Shown one piece after another: positions 1-6,443 of a stretch of 6,443 bases of DNA (positions within the stretch are counted from its first letter, which is position 1; each line of letters starts with the position of its first letter). Source of the stretch: an uncultured bacterium. GTDB taxonomy: Bacteria > Planctomycetota > UBA1135 > UBA2386. The stretch is from positions 1 through 6,443 of the forward strand of contig CALKYL010000190.1 in the NCBI GenBank assembly GCA_938003515.1, written 5' to 3'. The position numbers and the translations under genes were made by a program. The notes below the pieces were generated by a model. It was given only the letters and a program-made list of their open reading frames with translations. It ran no database searches and was not told where the DNA came from.

Positions 1-110
1 CGCTCCGGGCCGCGGTCGGCGACCGCGTGCCGTACGACCCCGACGGCCCCGCTTCCGCGCGACTCGATGCGGCGGATCGGCTGCGCGCTCTGCATAATCG
101 CAAGCCATGA
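1..110 (+). CDS. C-terminal end of an unidentified upstream gene (partial)
   Basis: The frame that starts at base 3 is open from the window edge to a TGA at 108-110. It encodes about 35 residues, including VGDRVPYDPDG and ending LRALHNRKP. Of the three forward frames this one has the most protein-like composition: one other stops at a TAA (95-97) and the third is Arg/Thr/Pro-rich. Its TGA overlaps the lpxD start codon in an ATGA arrangement, typical of translationally coupled genes in one operon, which supports a real gene end. The family cannot be identified from so short a tail. A YDP motif followed by an Ala/Leu/Arg-rich end vaguely recalls Gfo/Idh/MocA oxidoreductase tails, but this is only a guess. 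Confidence 0.5.
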   Translation, partial: LRAAVGDRVPYDPDGPASARLDAADRLRALHNRKP

Positions 111-1315
111 CCGACGTGACCGTCGCCCAGCTGGCCGAGCTCGTGTCCGGACGTCTCCTCGGCGACGGCTCCCGTCGCATCGTCGGGCTCGGCGACCTGC
201 GCGACGCCGGCCCGGACCGCATCGGCTTCGTGCGCCACGCGCGCTACCACGCGGCGGCGGCCGCGACGTCTGCCGGCGCGCTGCTGTCGCGGGAGGAGAT
301 CGACACCAAGGCGTCGCTGATCGTCGTCGACGACGTCGACGTCGCCTACGCGAAGGTCGCCAGCCTCTTCCATCCGACGCCGCGCGCGACCGAGCACCGC
401 GTGCACCCGACCGCGGTCGTGCACCCCGAGGCCGAGCTCGAGGCGCCGGTCGACGTCGGCCCGCACGCGGTGCTCGGGCGCTGCCGCATCGGCGCCGGCA
501 CGGTCGTGATGGCGGGCGTGTCGGTCGGCGACGACGCGAGCCTCGGCCGCGACTGCGTCCTGTATCCGAACGCGACGGTCTACCACCACGTGCGCATCGG
601 CGACCGCGTCATCCTGCAGGCCGGCAGCGTCGTCGGGTCCGACGGCTTCGGCTACGCGCACGAACGCGGACGGTGGATCAAGGTGCCGCAGCTGGGCGCC
701 GTCGTGCTCGAGGACGACGTCGAGCTCGGCGCCGGCTCCGCGATCGACCGCGGCACGCTCGGCGTCACGCTCGTCCGGGCGCGCACGAAGATCGACAACC
801 TGTGCCACGTCGCGCACAACTGCACCATCGGCGAAGACGTCGTCATGGCCGCCGGCGCGATGGTCGCGGGCTCGACGCAGATCGGCGACCGCTGCGTGCT
901 CGCCGGTCAGGTCGGGATCAGCGGCCACCTGAAGATCGCCGCCGACGTGCGGCTCGGCGGCGGCACGATCGTGCTGAAGGACCTGCCCGAGTCCGGCGAC
1001 TACATGGGCCATCCGGTGATGGAGAAGCGGCGCTTCATGCGGCTTCTCGTCACCCCCCCCGCGTTGGTGCCGGCCCGCGACGCCGACTTTGGAGACCTCG
1101 CCGCCGCCGCCGCCGCCGGGCCGGTCAGCTCCGCGTCAGCCAGTCGCCGGCGCGGGCCTCGACCGCGGCGCGGATCTCGTCGCGCGCGCGGCGGTAGGCG
1201 CGCAGGTCGCCGCCGTAGGGATCGGCGATGTCGAGCCCGTCCGGCCGCAGCATCGCGACCCGCTCCGCGGCGTCGGGGAACTCCGCCAGCAGCGCCCGCC
1301 GGTGGCTGTCGGTGA
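107..1315 (+). CDS. lpxD: UDP-3-O-acylglucosamine N-acyltransferase LpxD, 3' end unclear
   Basis: LpxD transfers a 3-hydroxyacyl chain from acyl carrier protein to the 2-amino group of UDP-3-O-acylglucosamine, the third step of lipid A synthesis, in the cytoplasm. Residues 1-100 match the N-terminal uridine-binding domain. Residues about 100-300 are hexapeptide repeats of a left-handed beta helix. GSDGFGY lies at 177-183, and DNLCHVAHNC contains the likely catalytic His237, equivalent to His239 of E. coli. The ending GHPVMEKRRFMRLL starts the usual C-terminal helix. The ATG at 107 overlaps the preceding stop by four bases. Family members are about 340 residues, but this frame runs to 402 because no stop occurs before it enters the convergent gene at 1125. 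The last 60 or so residues are Arg/Ala/Pro-rich and probably not conserved, so the true end is near 1130 or has been disturbed. Confidence 0.93.
   Translation: MTDVTVAQLAELVSGRLLGDGSRRIVGLGDLRDAGPDRIGFVRHARYHAAAAATSAGALLSREEIDTKASLIVVDDVDVAYAKVASLFHPTPRATEHRVHPTAVVHPEAELEAPVDVGPHAVLGRCRIGAGTVVMAGVSVGDDASLGRDCVLYPNATVYHHVRIGDRVILQAGSVVGSDGFGYAHERGRWIKVPQLGAVVLEDDVELGAGSAIDRGTLGVTLVRARTKIDNLCHVAHNCTIGEDVVMAAGAMVAGSTQIGDRCVLAGQVGISGHLKIAADVRLGGGTIVLKDLPESGDYMGHPVMEKRRFMRLLVTPPALVPARDADFGDLAAAAAAGPVSSASASRRRGPRPRRGSRRARGGRRAGRRRRDRRCRARPAAASRPAPRRRGTPPAAPAGGCR
1100..1117 (+). repeat. (GCC)6 simple repeat at the 3' end of lpxD
   Basis: Six perfect GCC units encode six alanines in the lpxD frame, about 40 bases after a run of eight C (1053-1060). 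Both tracts lie in the variable C-terminal part of lpxD, just ahead of the convergent gene's stop codon. Such tracts are prone to slippage, in the cell or during sequencing. Neither tract changes the open frame as written. Confidence 0.8.
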
Positions 1316-2195
1316 GGCAGTAGATGCGCCGCGCCCGGCGGCACAGGTCGGCGTCGACCGCGCGGCTGCGGTGCGCGGTGAGGTCCAGCCCGACCTCGCC
1401 GCCGACCGCGAGGCTCCCGTCGCTGGCGGGCCAGCCCGGCGCCGTGCCCGTGCCGGCGCTCGCGAACGCGTAGCCGGCGGCGAGCACGTGCTGCGGGTCG
1501 ACGCCGAGCGCCGCGCCGGTCGCGCGGCGCGCGAACGCTTCGGCGAGCGGCGACCGGCACGTGTTGCCGGTGCACACGAAGAGAAGGAGATCCGCGGCCG
1601 AGGTCAGCACCTCGGTGGCCGAGAGGATGCCCTCGCGCAGCACCTCGAGGCGGCCGCCGGTGGCGCGCACGACGGTCGACGGGGAGCCGAGGGGCGACGG
1701 CCCGTCGTCGACCAGGAGCGCGACCTCGTCCCGGTAGCGCGCGGCGATCTCGTCGGGGTCGACGAGCGGCGGCTGTTCGCCGTCGTCGACGCTGGTCAGC
1801 CACAAGGGCTCGCCCGCGGCCGCGATCACGGCGCGCGTGAAGTCGTGCGCGGGCTGGCGCACGCCGACCGCGGCGCCGTCGCCGTTCGCGAGCACGAGCG
1901 TCAGCGGGCCGGGCCAGTAGCGCTCGATCAGGCGCTCGACGCGCGGCGGCACGACCGCGCCGAGCCGGGCCAGCTGATCGCGTTCGGCGACGTGCCACGT
2001 GAACGGCCGGTCGCCGCCCCGGCCCTTCAACGCGCGCGCCGCGCGGACCGCCTCGTCGTTGCCCGGCAGCACGGTCAGCCCGTAGACGGTCTCGGTCGGC
2101 AGCACGCACAGCTCGGACCGCTGCAGCCGGGCGACGACGTCCGCGCACAGCGCCGCGCGGTCGGCGGAGGCGAGCGGTTGGCGGCAGAGCGGCAT
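1125..2195 (-). CDS. Fusion: TsaC/YrdC threonylcarbamoyl-AMP synthase + YwlE-like low-molecular-weight phosphatase
   Basis: A two-domain protein of 356 residues, counted from the ATG at 2195. The first ~200 residues are a YrdC/Sua5 domain: PTETVYGL (33-40), a KGR motif (57-59), RYWPGPLT, and a DDGP...SPSTVV segment. This family makes L-threonylcarbamoyl-AMP from threonine, bicarbonate and ATP for the t6A modification of tRNA position 37. The second domain begins LLFVCTGNTCRSPLAEA. It has the CX5R phosphatase loop (nucleophile Cys208, Arg214) and the general-acid motif DPYGG (Asp325). Thr212 in the loop matches the residue that gives B. subtilis YwlE specificity for phosphoarginine, whereas tyrosine phosphatases usually have Ile or Ser there. 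In Firmicutes the separate genes ywlC and ywlE are near neighbours, so the fusion has a genomic precedent. An in-frame GTG at 2213 is an alternative start; the ATG fits family N-termini better. The gene is convergent with lpxD. Confidence 0.9.
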   Translation of the reverse strand: MPLCRQPLASADRAALCADVVARLQRSELCVLPTETVYGLTVLPGNDEAVRAARALKGRGGDRPFTWHVAERDQLARLGAVVPPRVERLIERYWPGPLTLVLANGDGAAVGVRQPAHDFTRAVIAAAGEPLWLTSVDDGEQPPLVDPDEIAARYRDEVALLVDDGPSPLGSPSTVVRATGGRLEVLREGILSATEVLTSAADLLLFVCTGNTCRSPLAEAFARRATGAALGVDPQHVLAAGYAFASAGTGTAPGWPASDGSLAVGGEVGLDLTAHRSRAVDADLCRRARRIYCLTDSHRRALLAEFPDAAERVAMLRPDGLDIADPYGGDLRAYRRARDEIRAAVEARAGDWLTRS

Positions 2196-2213
2196 CGGCG
2201 GGGACCATAACAC

Positions 2214-2243
2214 CGCGTCCCGGCGAAACCCCCGCCGGACGCG
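2214..2243. promoter_or_regulatory. Imperfect inverted repeat in the divergent spacer
   Basis: CGCGTCC (2214-2220) and GGACGCG (2237-2243) are perfect 7-base inverted arms. Inside them GGCG (2222-2225) pairs with CGCC (2233-2236) after one bulged C, leaving a 7-base loop. The element sits in the 87-base spacer between the fusion gene start (2195, minus) and the kinase start (2283, plus), where promoters for both are expected. It could be an operator or a 5' leader hairpin. I see no convincing -35/-10 or -24/-12 pair here. Such dyads also arise by chance in DNA this GC-rich. Confidence 0.3.
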
Positions 2244-2282
2244 AGCTTTCGCCCGACGCGTTGCCTATGTTGCTCGCTCTCG

Positions 2283-3022
2283 ATGTCGACCCCGGCGCGT
2301 GAAGAGCGGCTCGCCAGGATCCGCACGCAGCGGCTCGCGCAGCTCGGCAGCCTGCTGGCGGGCTTCGCGCACGAGGTGCGCAATCCGCTGAGCACGATCG
2401 GCCTCAACCTGCAGCTCGTGCTCGAGGACTTCAAGGCGCCCGAGACGACGCGCGACAAGCGCACGCAGAAGCGCCTCGCCACCGTCGAAGCCGAGGTGCG
2501 GCGACTGCAGAAGATCCTCGAGGAGTTCCTCAGCTACGCGCGCGCCCCGGAGCCGAAGCTCGTGCCCGTCGACCTCAACGCGCGCCTGCAGGCGCTCGTC
2601 GAGTTCCACGAGCCCGAGATGCGCGACGCGAAGCTGTCGCTGCGCTTCTACCCGGACGCGGCGGTCGGCTCGGTGCCGGTCGACTGGGACCACGTGCAGG
2701 CGGCCGTCGGCAACCTGCTGCGCAACGCCAAGGACGCGACGCCCGCCGGTGGGGAGGTGCTCGTCTCGACGGTGCGCGACGGGGCGTTCGTCTGCGTGCG
2801 CGTGACCGACACCGGCGCCGGCATCCAGCGCGAGCACGCGCCCAGGGTGTTCGAGCCGTATTTCAGCACCAAGAAGAACGGCACCGGCCTCGGGCTGCCG
2901 ACCGTGCGCCGGGTCGCCGAGGAGCACGGCGGCACGCTGTCGATGGAGTCCGAGGTCGGCCGCGGCACGCAGTTCACGCTGCGGCTGCCCGCGCCGCCCG
3001 CCGAGGCGACGGAGTCCAGGCC

Positions 3023-3026
<4 letters not shown>
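2283..3026 (+). CDS. Soluble NtrB-type sensor histidine kinase
   Basis: A 247-residue kinase that autophosphorylates on histidine and passes the phosphate to a response regulator. The H-box FAHEVRNPLS carries the phospho-acceptor His30. A helical dimerisation segment follows to about residue 95, with a Glu/Arg/Leu-rich coiled part. The HATPase domain shows the N-box GNLLRNAKDA (143-152), the G1 box DTGAGI (176-181), the F-box FEPYFSTKK (190-198) and the G2 box GTGLGL (200-205). There is no transmembrane segment and no PAS, GAF or other sensor domain: only about 20 residues precede the HisKA helix. It is therefore cytoplasmic and must sense its signal through a partner or another site. Its TGA overlaps the GTG start of the response regulator (GTGA), so the two are translated together and form an obvious pair. 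Confidence 0.93.
3011..3014 (+). promoter_or_regulatory. Ribosome binding site of the response regulator
   Basis: GGAG lies eight bases before the GTG at 3023, inside the 3' end of the kinase gene. It supports the GTG as the true start and coupled translation of the pair. Confidence 0.45.
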
Positions 3027-4374
<1,348 letters not shown>

Positions 4375-4375
<1 letters not shown>

Positions 4376-4399
4376 GCCCGCCGGCACGCAGGGCGGGCC
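4375..4399 (+). terminator. GC-rich hairpin directly after the response regulator stop
   Basis: GGCCCGCC (4375-4382) and GGCGGGCC (4392-4399) form a perfect 8-base stem with a 9-base loop, starting on the last base of the TAG stop. No T-run follows, so it is not a textbook intrinsic terminator. It may be a weak terminator, an RNA 3' end stabiliser or chance. The accA start lies 43 bases downstream, so cotranscription of accA with the regulator pair remains possible. Confidence 0.35.
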
Positions 4400-4441
4400 A
4401 CTGGCCGATCCCGCTGGCCCGGGTGGCCGACGCCTCCTACC

Positions 4442-5437
4442 ATGCGACGTCCCATGAGCGATTCCTCGACCAAGTCGGCCGTCGCCGACGGGCTCGCCTT
4501 CGAGCGTCCGCTGATCGACCTGCAGACGAAGATCGACGAGCTGCGCCGGCTGAACAGCGGCTCGCACCTCGAGCTGCAGGGGGAGATCGAACTGCTCGAG
4601 GACCGGCTGCGGCGACAGACCGCCGAGGTCTACGCGCAGCTCTCGCCGTGGGAGCGCGTCAACGTCGCGCGGCACGCCGACCGCCCGATGACGACTGACT
4701 ACGTGCAGATGATGCTCGACGACTTCGTCGAGCTGCACGGCGACCGGGTGTTCGGCGACGACCGCGCGATCATCACCGGCCTCGCGACGATGGGGCGCCA
4801 CCGGTTCCTGCTGGTCGGCCACCGCAAGGGCAAGACCGTCAAGGACCGCCTCGCGTGCAACTTCGGCTGCGCGCACCCCGAGGGCTACCGCAAGGCGCTG
4901 CAGAAGATGCAGCTGGCGCAGAAGCTGAAGCTGCCGATCGTCACCTTCATCAACACGCCGGGCGCGTATCCGGGCATCGGCGCCGAGGAGCGCGGCCAGG
5001 CGGGGGCGATCGCGCGCAACATCCTCGAGATGTTCGCGATCGAGGTGCCGATCGTGTCCTTGGTCATCGGCGAGGGCGGCTCGGGCGGCGCGCTGGGCAT
5101 CGGCGTCGGCGACCGCGTCGGCATGCTCGAGAACAGCTACTACTCGGTCATCAGCCCGGAGGGCTGCGCCGCGATCCTGTGGAAGAGCGGCGACAAGGCG
5201 CCGGAGGCGGCCGACGCGCTCAAGCTGACCAGCAAGGACCTGCTGCGGCTCGGTCTGGTCGACAAGGTGATCGACGAGCCGCTCGGCGGGGCGCACAAGG
5301 ACCCGAAGGGCACCGTGCAGCGGGTGCGCGAGCAGCTCGAGGCGTGGCTGCCGGAGCTGCAGGCGCTGCCGACCGCGGAGCTGCTCGAGCAGCGCTACCG
5401 CAAGTTCCGCGGCATGGGCGTGCCGGTCTCGGTCTGA
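4442..5437 (+). CDS. accA: Acetyl-CoA carboxylase carboxyltransferase subunit alpha
   Basis: AccA with AccD moves the carboxyl group from carboxybiotin on AccB to acetyl-CoA, giving malonyl-CoA, the committed step of fatty acid synthesis. The N-terminal helical region (LIDLQTKIDELRRL) and the carboxyltransferase core are both complete. The core holds NTPGAYPGIGAEERGQ (from residue 171), GEGGSGGA (210-217) with the oxyanion-hole glycines, VISPEGCAAILWK, DKAPEAADALKLT and the EPLGGAHKDP signature. The length of 331 residues is close to E. coli AccA (319). Two in-frame ATGs compete: 4442 gives MRRPMSDSS and 4454 gives MSDSS. Neither has a clear Shine-Dalgarno, and the second fits family N-termini slightly better. 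The residue before TPGAYPG is Asn171, where E. coli has Asp. The accD, accB and accC partners are not in this window. Confidence 0.97.
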   Translation: MRRPMSDSSTKSAVADGLAFERPLIDLQTKIDELRRLNSGSHLELQGEIELLEDRLRRQTAEVYAQLSPWERVNVARHADRPMTTDYVQMMLDDFVELHGDRVFGDDRAIITGLATMGRHRFLLVGHRKGKTVKDRLACNFGCAHPEGYRKALQKMQLAQKLKLPIVTFINTPGAYPGIGAEERGQAGAIARNILEMFAIEVPIVSLVIGEGGSGGALGIGVGDRVGMLENSYYSVISPEGCAAILWKSGDKAPEAADALKLTSKDLLRLGLVDKVIDEPLGGAHKDPKGTVQRVREQLEAWLPELQALPTAELLEQRYRKFRGMGVPVSV

Positions 5438-5445
5438 CCCGCGGC

Positions 5446-5476
5446 GGGCGCCTCGGCGCCCCGACCGGGGAGTTTT
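5446..5476 (+). terminator. Possible intrinsic terminator after accA
   Basis: GGGCGCC (5446-5452) and GGCGCCC (5455-5461) form a perfect 7-base inverted repeat, best folded as six pairs closing a CUCG tetraloop. It starts eight bases after the accA TGA. An alternative small stem CCCC/GGGG (5459-5462 and 5467-5470) is followed by AGTTTT, the only T-run nearby. The T-run is short and eleven bases from the larger stem, so termination is likely but not certain. It would separate accA from the sigma factor unit. Confidence 0.42.
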
Positions 5477-5494
5477 GCAACGGCGCCCACACCG

Positions 5495-5542
5495 CGCGGC
5501 CACCCCACGTAGACTCCGCCGGCCGCGACCCCCGGCGCGGCC
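5495..5542 (+). promoter_or_regulatory. Leader of the sigma factor gene with two mutually exclusive stems
   Basis: CGCGGCC occurs at 5495-5501 and again at 5536-5542, and both copies are complementary to GGCCGCG at 5521-5527. Only one stem can form at a time; the second has an 8-base loop and ends ten bases before the ATG at 5553, where it could hinder ribosome binding. The untranslated stretch from 5438 to 5552 also holds an AT-richer patch (TTTTGCAAC, 5473-5481) and a TAGACT (5510-5515), but their spacing does not fit a standard promoter. Function is speculative. Confidence 0.25.
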
Positions 5543-5552
5543 CGTCCCCGTC

Positions 5553-6251
5553 ATGGAGCTGCAGCGCCCGTTCTCCCCTCGCCTCGCCCGCGCGCGCGCC
5601 GAGTCCGCGTCGCCGGACGCCTGGAACGGCCTGCCTGGGCGGCTGCCCGGTCCCGTCCAGGACCTCGCCCAGGACGCGACGCTGTCGGACGCCGAGCTGG
5701 TGCGGCGCAGCCTTTCGGGGCAGGACGACCCGTTCGCGGCGCTCGTCGCGCGCTACCAGAAGCGCGCGTTCTGGATCGCGTTCCACGTGGTCGGCCGCGC
5801 CGAGGACGCGCGCGACATCGTGCAGGAGGCGTTCGTGCGGCTCTACCGCTCGCTCGACCGCTTCGACTACGCGCGCAGCTTCTACACCTGGTTCTATCGC
5901 ATCGTCATGAACCTCGCGATCGACCACCTGCGCAAGCGCAAGGGCGCGCCGGCGAGCAGCCTCGACGAGCTCGGCGCGGCGCTGCCCGACGGCAGGGAGG
6001 GCGAAGCGACCGAGCAGCTGGAGCGGGCCGAGCAGCACCAGCTGGTCTGGTCGGTGCTCGAGCGGCTCGACGCGAAGTTCCGCGCCGTGCTCGTGCTGCG
6101 CGACATCCACGGGCTGTCGTGCCGCGAGATCGCGCCGATCCTCAAGATCACGCACGCGACGGCGCGCTGGCGCCTGCACCGCGGCCGGCAGGTCTTCCGC
6201 GAGCACTGGGAGCGCGGGCTCGACGCGGCGTCCGGGAGGCAGGAGCCGTGA
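5553..6251 (+). CDS. ECF-family RNA polymerase sigma factor
   Basis: A 232-residue extracytoplasmic-function sigma factor, which redirects RNA polymerase to a small set of promoters. Region 2 spans roughly residues 58-130 (DPFAALVARYQ, then EDARDIVQEAFVRLY, TWFYRIVMNLAIDHLRKRK), including the -10 recognition helix. A short linker rich in Glu and Asp follows. Region 4 spans about 164-219, with LDAKFRAVLVLRDIHGLS, an REIAPILKITHATARWRLHRGR helix-turn-helix for -35 contact, and no further domain. There is no region 3. About 50 residues precede region 2, more than the usual ten or so. The ATG at 5553 was chosen over an upstream in-frame TTG at 5475 because the extra 26 residues are Arg/Pro-rich and non-conserved in appearance. 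Its TGA overlaps the next gene's GTG, which encodes the probable anti-sigma factor. Confidence 0.94.
   Translation: MELQRPFSPRLARARAESASPDAWNGLPGRLPGPVQDLAQDATLSDAELVRRSLSGQDDPFAALVARYQKRAFWIAFHVVGRAEDARDIVQEAFVRLYRSLDRFDYARSFYTWFYRIVMNLAIDHLRKRKGAPASSLDELGAALPDGREGEATEQLERAEQHQLVWSVLERLDAKFRAVLVLRDIHGLSCREIAPILKITHATARWRLHRGRQVFREHWERGLDAASGRQEP
6234..6239 (+). promoter_or_regulatory. Shine-Dalgarno of the anti-sigma gene
   Basis: GGGAGG lies eight bases before the GTG at 6248, within the end of the sigma gene. It is one of the few clear ribosome binding sites in the window and supports the GTG start. A second AGGAG (6241-6245) is too close to the start to be optimal. Confidence 0.55.
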
Positions 6252-6443
6252 GCGCGCCACCACGCGGGTGCCGGCGCGTCGCGGCGTCGCTGCCGGGCTT
6301 CGTCGGCGACGAGCTGCCGAAGGGGCGGCTGGAGGCCGTGCGGGAGCACCTCGTGCAGTGCCCCGCGTGCCGTCGCGAGGCGGCCGGCTACCTCGGCGCC
6401 GCGCGCGCGCTGCGCGCGGCCACCGCGGCGCCCGGGTCGGCCC
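6248..6443 (+). CDS. Zinc-finger anti-sigma factor, N-terminal part (cut by window end)
   Basis: The frame starting at the GTG that overlaps the sigma factor stop (GTGA) is open to the window edge, 65 codons. It shows the anti-sigma zinc-binding signature: Cys8, then His34, Cys38 and Cys41 in HLVQCPAC, with LPGFVGDELPKGRLEAVREH between them. This H-x3-C-x2-C pattern with an upstream cysteine is typical of zf-HC2/ZAS domains, which sequester the partner ECF sigma factor until a signal releases it. The remainder, including any transmembrane helix or periplasmic sensor domain, lies outside the window, so the kind of signal cannot be judged. The GTG overlap and good ribosome binding site indicate coupled, roughly matched production with the sigma factor. 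Confidence 0.85.
   Translation, partial: MSAPPRGCRRVAASLPGFVGDELPKGRLEAVREHLVQCPACRREAAGYLGAARALRAATAAPGSA

Noticed and set aside
93..98. CATAAT as a -10 box for lpxD
   Set aside because: It sits inside the end of the upstream coding frame, has no partner -35 and leaves almost no leader; the ATGA overlap suggests cotranscription instead.
322..350. Palindromic GTCGTCGACGAC-type repeats in lpxD
   Set aside because: They are explained by GTC and GAC codons for a Val/Asp run within a conserved coding region.
67..1197. Second forward frame through lpxD
   Set aside because: Almost pure Arg-rich low complexity; it is an out-of-frame reading of lpxD.
1089..2210. Plus-strand open frame opposite the fusion gene
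   Set aside because: Arg/Ala/Gly-rich translation with no motif; it mirrors the well-supported minus-strand gene.
5475..5552. TTG start for the sigma factor at 5475, and an ECF-type promoter using TTTTGCAAC with TAGACT
   Set aside because: The extra residues look non-coding. The two putative promoter boxes are about 25-29 bases apart, not the roughly 16-17 expected, so no promoter is called.

Overview
This is a GC-rich (by eye above 70 percent), densely coding chromosomal window, probably from a Gram-negative bacterium. LpxD implies lipid A, and nearly all codons end in G or C. Overall style fits a high-GC Planctomycetota or a similar lineage with NtrC-type regulators and ECF sigma factors, but no marker here settles the phylum. 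I see no tRNA, rRNA, CRISPR array, insertion sequence or integrase, so this looks like core genome and not an accessory island.

Layout. Positions 1-110 hold the last 35 codons of an unidentified gene whose stop overlaps the lpxD start (ATGA). lpxD (107 to about 1130; the open frame runs to 1315) is convergent with a minus-strand gene (2195-1125) that fuses a TsaC/YrdC-type threonylcarbamoyl-AMP synthase to a low-molecular-weight phosphatase domain. The phosphatase P-loop reads CTGNTCR, the form found in the protein-arginine phosphatase YwlE. An 87-base divergent spacer with an inverted repeat separates this fusion from a two-component pair: a small soluble histidine kinase (2283-3026) and an NtrC-type sigma-54 activator (3023-4375). 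The activator frame is broken by one in-frame TAG at codon 100, just before the conserved receiver lysine; everything after it is intact. accA (4442-5437) follows, 66 bases on. After a possible terminator come an ECF sigma factor (5553-6251) and, overlapping it by GTGA, a zinc-finger anti-sigma factor cut by the window end.

How the genes work together. lpxD (lipid A) and accA (malonyl-CoA for fatty acids) both feed envelope lipid synthesis. The kinase/activator and sigma/anti-sigma pairs are two self-contained regulatory modules on either side of accA; whether they control it cannot be read from the sequence. The fusion protein joins tRNA t6A synthesis to protein dephosphorylation.

Most notable points: the amber codon in the response regulator, the TsaC plus YwlE-like fusion, the loss of any lpxD stop before the convergent neighbour, and candidate alternative hairpins ahead of the sigma gene. 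I found no clear sign of a wholly new system; most of the window is ordinary housekeeping and regulatory content.
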